Source: an uncultured Saprospiraceae bacterium
Lineage (GTDB): Bacteria; Bacteroidota; Bacteroidia; Chitinophagales; Saprospiraceae
Direction of reading: 5' to 3'
Assembly: GCA_937894165.1 (NCBI GenBank)
Contig: CALCSX010000048.1
Coordinates: 1-27,783 of the forward strand
Length of the DNA: 27,783 nucleotides
This document shows positions 1 to 7,308 of this stretch, in pieces. The notes below the pieces were generated by a model. The model was not told the origin of the DNA. It made no database searches and worked only from the letters and a program-made list of their open reading frames with translations. The translations under genes were made by a program, and so were the position numbers. Within the stretch, counting starts at the first letter, position 1; each line of letters begins with the position of its first letter.

Positions 1-204
1 CCAAATACAGGAACTCCGGTACCTGGAGGATTTGAATATGAGGAGGCGGTATTTATTTTAAAGTCATTGGTGGATTCAGGGAGACAGATCATTGGATTTG
101 ATTTATGTGAAACGGCGGCGGAGGGCAATGAGTGGGATGGCAATGTCGCGGCCAGATTGACCTACAAAATGGCTAATTTGATGGGTAAAAGCAATAATCT
201 CTAA
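1..204 (+). CDS. Arginase/agmatinase-family ureohydrolase, C-terminal fragment
   Basis: Only the last 67 codons lie in the window; the reading frame is open from base 1 and ends at TAA 202-204. The peptide begins PNTGTPVPGGFEYEEA and continues with IIGFDLCE. This matches the C-terminal part of the ureohydrolase fold, where a conserved PGG-F/L segment with a following Glu precedes the GFD-x-x-E strand. Family members hydrolyse guanidino groups of arginine, agmatine or formiminoglutamate at a binuclear Mn site. The metal-binding Asp and His residues would lie upstream, so substrate cannot be told. The next gene starts 28 bases later on the same strand, so co-transcription is possible. Confidence 0.75.
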   Translation, partial: PNTGTPVPGGFEYEEAVFILKSLVDSGRQIIGFDLCETAAEGNEWDGNVAARLTYKMANLMGKSNNL

Positions 205-232
205 CATATTTAACCTTCAAACAATTCTAAGA

Positions 233-2362
233 ATGAAAAAAATACATTTTTCTATCATCACTGCTCTTGCAATGATGGCTACTATCTATTCATGCGAAGA
301 AAAATCAAATGAATTAGAGGCTCCTGTAGCAAAAAAAATACCCAAAGAGTTAATCATTCATGGTGACACAAGAATAGACAATTATTATTGGATGAACGAT
401 CGGGAAAATGAGGAGGTTCTGGATTATTTAAGAGCTGAAAATGCTTATTTGAAAGAAAAGTTAAAGCCGGTAGAGAAATTCCAGGACGATCTTTTCGAGG
501 AAATGAAGGGCAGGATAAAGGAACAAGATGAATCTGTACCGTACAGAATTGGAGATTACTACTATTATACAAAATATACGGAGGGAGGAGAATATCCGGT
601 TTATTGTAGAAAGAAAGGAAGTTTAGAAGGAAATGAAGAGGTGATGTTGGATGGTAATGAAGAAGCCAAGGGCAAGAGCTATTTTAGCAGTGGAGGTGTA
701 GAGGTATCACACGATGCTTTGCTGGGTGCTTACGCAATTGATACAGTAGGAAGGAGGATTTATAGTGTTTTTATAAGAGACTTGGCTAGTGGGGAAGATT
801 TATCCGACAGATTAGATCAGGTATCAGCCAATATGGTTTGGGCTGCGGACAATGAACATCTTTTTTATACAAAACAAGATCCACAGACATTAAGATATAA
901 TCAAATTTTCAGACATAAGAAAGGAACAGCACAGGCTGAGGATGTACTCATTTATGAGGAAAAAGACGACACCTATTCCTGCTATGTCACTGATACAAAA
1001 TCCAAAAAATATTTAGTGATAACTTCCTACAGCACCTTATCCACTGAATCAAGAATATTAGAATCAGATAATCCGACCGGTGAATTCAGAATATTTGCTG
1101 AAAGAGAAAAGGATTTTGAATATGATATTCAGCATGCCAAAGACAAGTTTTACATAAGGACCAACATGGACGGTGCTAAAAATTATATGCTCATGGAAAC
1201 AAGTGAGGAAAAAACATCCAAGGATAACTGGACGAGTGTTATTCCTCATAGAGATCATGTATTTTTAGGACAATTTGATGTATTGGAAGGGCATTTATTT
1301 GGTGAAGAGCGAGCGAACGGTTTGGTAAAGATAAAAGTTATTGATTTAGCCGATGGTAAGGAAGAATTTTTGCATTTCGAAGAGCCTGTATATTCCACGA
1401 ATTTAGGGTACAATCCACATTTCGATGGCACCAAGTTCAGATTGTCCTATTCATCGATGATTACTCCAAATACCACCTATGAATATGATATTGCCACCAA
1501 AGAAAAGACGATTTTAAAGGAGGAAGAAGTTGTAGGCGGGTATGATAAGAGCTTGTATGCTACAGAGCGGGTATTTGCCACAGCGAAGGATGGGACAAAA
1601 ATTCCAATTGCGATAGTTTATAAAAAGGAGTTATTCAAAAATGATGGAAGTAATCCTTTGCTACAATATGCTTATGGCTCTTATGGTGCCATTATGGATG
1701 CCAGATTTTCATCTGTGAGGTTGAGTTTGCTGGATCGAGGATTTGTTTATGCCCTAGCGCAGATAAGAGGTGGGCAGGAAATGGGGAGACATTGGTATGA
1801 GGATGGTAAATTATTCAAGAAGATGAATACTTTCACCGATTTTATAGATTGCTCAGAGTATCTTATTGAGAATAAATACACGAATTCTGAAAAGTTATTT
1901 GCAGCCGGAGGAAGTGCGGGTGGCTTATTAATGGGAGCTGTTGTAAATATGAGACCGGAATTGTATAAAGGGGTGGTAGCAGCTGTGCCATTTGTCGATG
2001 TGGTTACAACCATGCTTGACGAAACGATTCCGCTCACTACTTCTGAATACGACGAGTGGGGCAATCCAAATCAGGAGGATTATTATAAATATATGTTGTC
2101 ATATTCACCTTATGATAATGTCAAAGCTCAGAATTATCCAAATATGCTGGTCACTTCAGGTCTTCACGACAGTCAAGTTCAATATTTTGAGCCTACAAAA
2201 TGGGTTGCCAAACTTCGGGAAATGAAAACCGATGACAATATGATATTGCTTTATACTAATATGGAGGCTGGTCATGGTGGAGCTTCAGGAAGATTTAGTA
2301 GATTGAAGGAAACTGCTATGGAATATGCATTTATGATGCATTTAGCCGGAATTGAAGAATAA
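233..2362 (+). CDS. ptrB: Oligopeptidase B (S9A serine peptidase), lipoprotein form
   Basis: 709-residue serine peptidase that cleaves short peptides, classically after Lys or Arg. The C-terminal hydrolase domain is very close to the oligopeptidase B pattern, including GRHWYEDGK and VPFVDVVTTMLDETIPLT. The catalytic triad is visible as Ser561 in AGGSAGG, Asp646 in GLHDSQVQYFEP and His681 in EAGHGG. The N-terminal part (about 30-430) is the expected beta-propeller region that limits access to the active site. The N-terminus is a signal peptide with Cys21 at a lipobox-like site (TIYSC) followed by Glu-Glu, so the mature protein is probably membrane-anchored outside the cytoplasm, unlike cytosolic enterobacterial PtrB. 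No ribosome binding site is seen. Function assignment is firm; the location is inferred. Confidence 0.94.
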   Translation: MKKIHFSIITALAMMATIYSCEEKSNELEAPVAKKIPKELIIHGDTRIDNYYWMNDRENEEVLDYLRAENAYLKEKLKPVEKFQDDLFEEMKGRIKEQDESVPYRIGDYYYYTKYTEGGEYPVYCRKKGSLEGNEEVMLDGNEEAKGKSYFSSGGVEVSHDALLGAYAIDTVGRRIYSVFIRDLASGEDLSDRLDQVSANMVWAADNEHLFYTKQDPQTLRYNQIFRHKKGTAQAEDVLIYEEKDDTYSCYVTDTKSKKYLVITSYSTLSTESRILESDNPTGEFRIFAEREKDFEYDIQHAKDKFYIRTNMDGAKNYMLMETSEEKTSKDNWTSVIPHRDHVFLGQFDVLEGHLFGEERANGLVKIKVIDLADGKEEFLHFEEPVYSTNLGYNPHFDGTKFRLSYSSMITPNTTYEYDIATKEKTILKEEEVVGGYDKSLYATERVFATAKDGTKIPIAIVYKKELFKNDGSNPLLQYAYGSYGAIMDARFSSVRLSLLDRGFVYALAQIRGGQEMGRHWYEDGKLFKKMNTFTDFIDCSEYLIENKYTNSEKLFAAGGSAGGLLMGAVVNMRPELYKGVVAAVPFVDVVTTMLDETIPLTTSEYDEWGNPNQEDYYKYMLSYSPYDNVKAQNYPNMLVTSGLHDSQVQYFEPTKWVAKLREMKTDDNMILLYTNMEAGHGGASGRFSRLKETAMEYAFMMHLAGIEE

Positions 2363-2456
2363 ATTCTTTAAGAAATTAGTTAAACTTCGTAACCTGATTT
2401 TGAGGCATATATATTGTAATTGAGTTTTAATTAATTATTAATAATTGCAGATTGAC

Positions 2457-2486
2457 TTGAAGTCTTTTTTGAATTGATTAATTTAG
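2457..2486 (+). promoter_or_regulatory. Candidate Bacteroidota promoter for the alkaline phosphatase gene
   Basis: TTG at 2457-2459 is followed after 19 bases by TAATTTAG at 2479-2486, one mismatch from the Bacteroidota -7 consensus TAnnTTTG with a usual -33/-7 spacing. It would start transcription near 2493 and leave a leader of about 45 bases before the ATG at 2537. This is pattern matching in AT-rich DNA only. Confidence 0.35.
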
Positions 2487-2536
2487 AGGTTGTAAAGTTT
2501 CGAGTATTTCGAAATTGCCACCAAAAAAGATAAAAA

Positions 2537-3937
2537 ATGCAAAGAAGAGATTTTTTTAGAAATGGAATAATTGCAGGTGTTGGAGGTTCATTAATAGGAA
2601 ATTTTCCGGGTCATTCAAGATCGGATAAGATAAAGGAAGGTGGTACAGCAAAGAATATCATTATATTGGTGAGTGATGGCATGAGCATGGGGACTTTGAC
2701 AATGGCTGATCTTTTACGACAAACTAAGGAAGGCAGAGGGAGTCACTGGATGGATCTATATAGAGAGAACAAGGTGACTCGTGGATTAATGGATACAGCA
2801 TCAAAAAACTCATTGGTTACTGATTCAGCGGCAGCATCCTCAGCCTGGGGAGGCGGACATCGGGTGGCCAATGGTTCATTGAATGTGGGAATTGATGGGG
2901 AGGAATACAAACCAATTCTTCAGAAATTTAAATCAGCCGGTAAAGCTGTGGGCTGTGTAACTACAGTACAGATTACCCACGCGACTCCGGCCGGTTTTTG
3001 CATAAGTAGCAAGTCAAGAGGAAGTCAGGCTGAAATAGCGGAGAAATATTTACCCCTCAAGTTTGATGTGATGATGGGTGGCGGCGATGAATATTTTAAT
3101 CCCGGAAAAAGAAAAGATCAGAAGGATTTATACGGAGAATTCAAATCTAATGGATATTCTGTTGTAAGAACCAAAGAGGAAATGAAGGCGGCTGAATCGG
3201 GTAAACCATTATTAGGAGTTTTTCATGATAATGCACTTCCATTTACCATAGACCATTTGAATGATGAAAATTTAATAAAGACAGTGCCTACCTTGGCAGA
3301 AATGACAGAAGTTGCCTTAAATCATTTACAAAATAACAAAAAAGGCTTTGTGCTGCAAGTGGAGGCAGGCAAGGTGGATTGGGCAGCTCATGCAAATGAC
3401 AGCGCCGGTATTCTTTACGATCAACTTGCTTTTGACGATGCTATTAAGGTGGCCTTGGATTTTGCTGAGAGGGATCAAAATACTTTGGTCATCATTACCA
3501 CGGACCATGGGAATGCCAATCCGGGTCTTTTTTCTGGGAAAGATGCCAATACTAATTTTGCTAGAATTCATAATTTTAAGCAATCAAATGATTGGTTATT
3601 ATTTAATATAAAGCCAAATGACCCTATTGGCAAGGTTATTGATCTCATTAAATACAATCATGGGTATGAAATTTCGAGTGAAGAAGCTACGCTATTGATT
3701 TCTTATTATGAAAATTTGGATTCTGAAGGGGTTTACAATCCTTACAAACTTCCATTTAAAACATTTGCGGAAATTCAAGCTAGAAGAACTAATATTTCAT
3801 TTGCGGGAGTTGATCATTCCGCAGATTTCGTAGAAATAGCCATGCTGGGACCCGGAAGCGAAAAATTAAGACCACTCATTCTCAATACCGATCTACATTA
3901 TTTCATGTTGGAGGCCACAGAAACGGAGAATAATTAA
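2537..3937 (+). CDS. Alkaline phosphatase (PhoA superfamily), Tat-exported
   Basis: 466-residue phosphomonoesterase. The active-site set of the classical family is present in order: Asp47 (VSDGMS), nucleophile Ser97 (VTDSAAASSAW), the ITHATPAGF Mg-site segment, Glu276/Asp281/His285 (VEAGKVDWAAH), Asp323-His324 (TTDHGN) and His427 (GVDHSAD). The E-x4-D-x3-H and D-H spacing equals that of E. coli PhoA. The N-terminus MQRRDFFRNG followed by a Gly-rich hydrophobic stretch fits a twin-arginine (Tat) signal, implying export of a folded, metal-loaded enzyme. The next gene starts 15 bases after the stop and is probably co-transcribed. Expression under phosphate limitation is typical of the family, but I found no Pho box to show it. 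Confidence 0.93.
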   Translation: MQRRDFFRNGIIAGVGGSLIGNFPGHSRSDKIKEGGTAKNIIILVSDGMSMGTLTMADLLRQTKEGRGSHWMDLYRENKVTRGLMDTASKNSLVTDSAAASSAWGGGHRVANGSLNVGIDGEEYKPILQKFKSAGKAVGCVTTVQITHATPAGFCISSKSRGSQAEIAEKYLPLKFDVMMGGGDEYFNPGKRKDQKDLYGEFKSNGYSVVRTKEEMKAAESGKPLLGVFHDNALPFTIDHLNDENLIKTVPTLAEMTEVALNHLQNNKKGFVLQVEAGKVDWAAHANDSAGILYDQLAFDDAIKVALDFAERDQNTLVIITTDHGNANPGLFSGKDANTNFARIHNFKQSNDWLLFNIKPNDPIGKVIDLIKYNHGYEISSEEATLLISYYENLDSEGVYNPYKLPFKTFAEIQARRTNISFAGVDHSADFVEIAMLGPGSEKLRPLILNTDLHYFMLEATETENN

Positions 3938-3944
3938 AAATAGA

Positions 3945-3993
3945 AGAACGATATGAGGAAATTATTTTGTTTTATAGTATTTCATATCGTTCT
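3945..3993 (+). promoter_or_regulatory. 12-bp inverted repeat enclosing a start codon
   Basis: AGAACGATATGA (3945-3956) is perfectly complementary to TCATATCGTTCT (3982-3993), with a further two possible G-U pairs and a loop of about 21-25 bases. The ATG of the downstream gene (3953-3955) lies inside the 5' arm, so in mRNA the start codon would be double-stranded. The preceding stop codon is at 3935-3937; a ribosome finishing the phosphatase gene would reach the base of the stem, which fits translational coupling. No U-tract follows, so it is not an intrinsic terminator. The pairing is seen; the regulatory role is inferred. Confidence 0.45.
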
Positions 3994-5074
3994 AGTAGCT
4001 TCACTTTGTGCTCAATTAGATAATAGTGCTTTTTATACTGAAAATATAATTGATACTTCAGAGGTGAGGACATTGGATTTGAGAATAGAGAATTTCAATT
4101 TTCTAAAAAACAATGAATACTACTCTCCTATCGCAGATGGCTCTACATTATTTGGCTTTCATTTGCGGCCGAGGGTAAGTTTTCAAGCGAGTAAGAATTT
4201 TCGAATTGAGGGAGGAGTCTTTTTGTGGCAGGATTTTGGCAATTCCAATTTTACACATATTGCTCCATTATTTACCTTGCATTATCAAAAAAACAATCAC
4301 AATATTTATTTTGGGAACATAAAAGCTCATCTAAATCATCAGTATATAGAACCATTGATGAATTTTGAGCGAGCTATAAACTCACCTTTAGAAAACGGTT
4401 TTCAGTATATTTTCAGTGGAGATTTTGGCTACATTGATGCGTGGGTTAATTGGAAAAAAGCGCTGTACAGAGGGCAAATGGACCAAGAGGAGATCAGAGG
4501 AGGTCTTTCACTAGGCTTTATTGCACACAATAAGGGAAAAAATATTTTTAGAATCCCATTTCAATTGATGTTGGGGCACACGGGCGGGCAAATCAGTCCG
4601 GTAGCCTTCCCTGTGGCTAATTTTATCAACTTGGCTAGTGGTTTGGAATATACGCGGAAAGTAGAAAACCGCCATTTAGAAAAAATAGTATTAGATTTTT
4701 ACACTGTAAATTCATGGGATTATTCAAGCACTTTGCAATGGCCATTTGAAGCGGGGGAAGGCATTTATACCAATTTATCATTTGAAAGTCCATATTTGAC
4801 ATTGATGCTAAGCTATTGGAATGCAGAGAATTTTGTAAGTATTCAGGGGGGCGAACTGTACTCCTCGCTCTCTTCATCTGTTAGAAATGTTGGATACACA
4901 GAGGAGACGAGAGAATTGTTGATTATCAGATTCATGAGAGATTTTGAAATAACAGAAGATATAACCTTCACTTTGCGGGTGGAGCCCTATTGGGACGTTC
5001 GCAATAAGTTATTTGAATATAGTTTGGGATTTTACATTAATTATACTGATATTTTCAGGCTAGCTAAATTATAA
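3953..5074 (+). CDS. Unknown secreted, probably outer-membrane beta-barrel protein
   Basis: 373 residues, family not recognised. Residues 1-20 form a signal peptide ending LVASLCAQ. The mature part is rich in aromatic residues and alternating polar/hydrophobic strands (for example FRIEGGVFLWQDFG, ITFTLRVEPYWDV and, near the end, LFEYSLGFYINYTD), as in outer-membrane barrels and porin-like proteins of Bacteroidota. There are no enzyme motifs or Cys-rich segments. It starts 15 bases after the alkaline phosphatase stop, which suggests a joint role such as an envelope partner or a channel for the phosphatase product; that is inference. The ATG is embedded in an inverted repeat at 3945-3993. That it is a real coding gene is well supported; the barrel call is moderate. 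Confidence 0.8.
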   Translation: MRKLFCFIVFHIVLVASLCAQLDNSAFYTENIIDTSEVRTLDLRIENFNFLKNNEYYSPIADGSTLFGFHLRPRVSFQASKNFRIEGGVFLWQDFGNSNFTHIAPLFTLHYQKNNHNIYFGNIKAHLNHQYIEPLMNFERAINSPLENGFQYIFSGDFGYIDAWVNWKKALYRGQMDQEEIRGGLSLGFIAHNKGKNIFRIPFQLMLGHTGGQISPVAFPVANFINLASGLEYTRKVENRHLEKIVLDFYTVNSWDYSSTLQWPFEAGEGIYTNLSFESPYLTLMLSYWNAENFVSIQGGELYSSLSSSVRNVGYTEETRELLIIRFMRDFEITEDITFTLRVEPYWDVRNKLFEYSLGFYINYTDIFRLAKL

Positions 5075-5130
5075 TAAATAACATTTAATTTTCCCTTGAG
5101 TCAACTATCAGTGATTATTTAGAGTTCTTA

Positions 5131-6426
5131 ATGAGTATACTTTCAATTAAATCCATGGGAGAATTTTTTGAGCAATTTCAGAGTCCTGATCACTATGATT
5201 TAGGCTTGCTTGCAGCAGGCATTACTGTTTTGACAGCATTATTAATGCCTAATATATTAAAAAAGAATATTATATCAGCTCCAATAATTTTTTTAGCAAT
5301 TGGAATGATAATATTTAGCCTTCCATTTAATTTTGAAATACAGGATATTGATTCTTCCCCATACTTGGTCAAGCGATTAACTGAATTAGTTGTAATTATA
5401 TCTTTGACTGCAGCCGGATTGAAAATCAATGCCCCCTTCAAAAAACAAACATGGAGAATTTCAAAATGGCTTCTAATCATCGCAATGCCAATCACTATGA
5501 TATCTTGTGGCCTACTGGGATATTTCTGGATGGGATTCGTTCCGGCTACCGCTTTTCTTTTTGCTGCGATAATTGCTCCTACAGATCCTGTTTTAGCTTC
5601 TGAAGTCCAAACTTCCGGGCCTGAAAAGAAGGACACCTCTCCTACGCGAATAGCGTTGACTACAGAGGCAGGAGTCAATGACGGTTTAGCCTTTCCCTTC
5701 ACCTAGTTCGCAATGACGGTAGCCACTTTAGGGACAAACTATCAGGAATGGATTTTGAATTGGGTTTTGGATGATGTAGTATATAAAATTGTTTTTGGAA
5801 TATTAGCCGGTATTGCAACGGGCAAATTGTTAGCTATAATGGCGTTTGAATCTCCACTTTACGCCTACATTCCAAAAGTCAAATCTGGGATATTGGTTGT
5901 TTGTTTGACATTGATATCGTATGGAACTGCAGAATTAATTCATAGTTATGGCTTTATTGCTGTATTTATTGCAGCTTGCGTCTTTAGAAATGCTGAGAAA
6001 TCTCATGAATATCAAAAAAATCTACATGATTTCTCTGAAGAGTTGGAAAAGATTCTGGTGGCGATACTATTCGTTATTCTTGGAGGTTATTTAATTCATC
6101 ATTTAGATGATATTTTTACCATTCAAAAAATTGGAATAGCTTTAATAGTATTGTTGGTCGTGAGGCCCCTCGCAGGATACATAAGTTTATTGCATATTAA
6201 ACTCAAACCAATCCAAAAATTTACAATTTCATTTTTTGGAATACGTGGAATGGGGTCTCTTTATTATTTGGCATTTGCAACTTATACAGTTGAGTTTCTT
6301 CAGGTCGACGAATTGGTAGCACTGGTGGTTTTGATTGTTGTTTTATCAACTTTTATTCATGGGATCAGTGTCTTTTTCGTTCATTCAAAATTACATGAAA
6401 CTGAAAAGAACTTAAAAGAAGCCTAA
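5131..6426 (+). pseudogene. CPA1-type Na+/H+ antiporter interrupted by an in-frame TAG
   Basis: Read as one frame, this encodes about 431 residues of a cation:proton antiporter (NhaP/CPA1 group) with many hydrophobic helices. The first part has AAIIAPTDPVLASEV (the TDP helix) and TEAGVNDGLAFPF, whose Asn-Asp pair is the expected ion-binding site. An amber TAG at 5704-5706 (codon 192) immediately follows AFPFT, and the same frame continues FAMTVATLG with further helices, including FFGIRGMGSLYYLAFA, to TAA at 6424-6426. The two halves together make one normal-length transporter domain; neither alone would. The cause is a nonsense mutation, a sequencing error or, less likely, readthrough. ATG 5131 was taken as start; ATG 5155 is an alternative. 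No frameshift accompanies the stop. Confidence 0.85.
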
Positions 6427-6585
6427 TGCCTTTTCGCCACCAATTTTCTCAATTTTTATATTTTTATGCACCTTAGTTCACTATAAAAAAGTCATTTTCG
6501 CTAGACCCGCCAAAAATAGTGGTAAACCATGATTTTTTTTATATCGCTGATTTTCAGCATTTTCATGAGAAGATTTCAATCTACC

Positions 6586-6616
6586 TTTGAAGGGATATCG
6601 TCAAATGATTATTTTG
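6586..6616 (+). promoter_or_regulatory. Candidate promoter for the small lipoprotein gene
   Basis: TTTG at 6586-6589 and TATTTTG at 6610-6616 are separated by 20 bases. The -7 element is one base short of TAnnTTTG. It would give a leader of roughly 30 bases before ATG 6654. The surrounding 6427-6653 region shows no convincing terminator for the antiporter gene and no RNA gene. Confidence 0.3.
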
Positions 6617-6653
6617 ACTTCCCGACCATTATATTTAATAAAAAATCTATAAA

Positions 6654-7247
6654 ATGAATTTGCTAAAATTATTTTGCTTTGCTGTCCTTGTATTAACGAC
6701 ATTGTCTGCTTGCAACGGAGAAAAAGATGAAATGAAAACTGAAACTGAAACTGAAACTGAAAATAATAACAATAATAATGACAAGGATCGTTACACTTAC
6801 GATATCGAGATAAGTCTAGATGGCGAAGATTTAGGTTTTAAAAAACTTAGTGATAGACACACCACTTATAGGATGTTTAAGGACGGAATAGAACTTTCGT
6901 TCCGAACTGATGAAGAAAAATTTAAACAAATTGGTTTTATTATCTATACTGAGAATCCGGAAATTTCAAATGCTACTGATATTGAAATAATTGATGCTGC
7001 CTCCGCTAAAAGCTATGGCTTAGGTGTAATGAGCTCCGTGGGGTCAGGTGGATATACCGGCTTTAGCTGCGATGGCTCTCTTCAGATAACTAAATCTTCT
7101 CCACAAGAGATAATAATGACTTTTGATGCCATGTTATATGGAATTGATGATATCGCATCAGGTCTTTGTCCAACGAGTATGAAAGGAAAAATAAGTTTAA
7201 AGACTAGCTTTGAAAGAGAGATAATTGATGTTAACTTGATAAATTAA
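6654..7247 (+). CDS. Small lipoprotein of unknown function
   Basis: 197 residues, not assigned to a family. The lipobox is TLSAC with Cys20 as lipidation site, followed by acidic residues (NGEKDE). A low-complexity linker follows: four Thr-Glu pairs (29-36) and six Asn (37-42). The remainder (about 45-197) looks like a compact beta-rich domain: it begins RYTYDIEISLDGEDLGF, contains a Gly-rich SSVGSGGYTGFSC segment, and has two Cys (in GFSCDGS and GLCPTS) that could form a disulfide. A surface-exposed or outer-membrane-anchored location is inferred. Candidate promoter elements lie 40-70 bases upstream, and the gene converges on the M1 peptidase gene across a strong hairpin. Confidence 0.8.
   Translation: MNLLKLFCFAVLVLTTLSACNGEKDEMKTETETETENNNNNNDKDRYTYDIEISLDGEDLGFKKLSDRHTTYRMFKDGIELSFRTDEEKFKQIGFIIYTENPEISNATDIEIIDAASAKSYGLGVMSSVGSGGYTGFSCDGSLQITKSSPQEIIMTFDAMLYGIDDIASGLCPTSMKGKISLKTSFEREIIDVNLIN
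6738..6779 (+). repeat. Hexamer microsatellite (ACTGAA)x4 plus AAT/AAC run inside the lipoprotein gene
   Basis: ACTGAA is repeated four times at 6738-6761 and is followed by six Asn codons at 6762-6779 (five AAT, one AAC). Both units are multiples of three, so slippage would lengthen or shorten the linker behind the lipid anchor without breaking the frame. Confidence 0.9.
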
Positions 7248-7260
7248 ATTTTCAAAATAC

Positions 7261-7305
7261 TAATTCCGTGTATAAATTCTATTAGACTATTCGTACACGG
7301 AATTA
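7261..7305. terminator. Bidirectional hairpin between convergent genes
   Basis: TAATTCCGTGTA (7261-7272) pairs perfectly with TACACGGAATTA (7294-7305), a 12-bp stem with a 21-base loop. It sits exactly between the stop of the + strand lipoprotein gene (7247) and the stop of the - strand peptidase gene (7309). The flanks are T-rich or A-rich but have no perfect U-run, so termination strength is uncertain. Confidence 0.65.
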
Positions 7306-7308
7306 TTC

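Noticed and set aside
5704..5706. TAG as a pyrrolysine or other recoded codon
   Set aside because: No known Bacteroidota recoding of TAG fits, purL ends in TAG in this same window, and no recoding element is evident downstream. Nonsense mutation or sequencing error is simpler.
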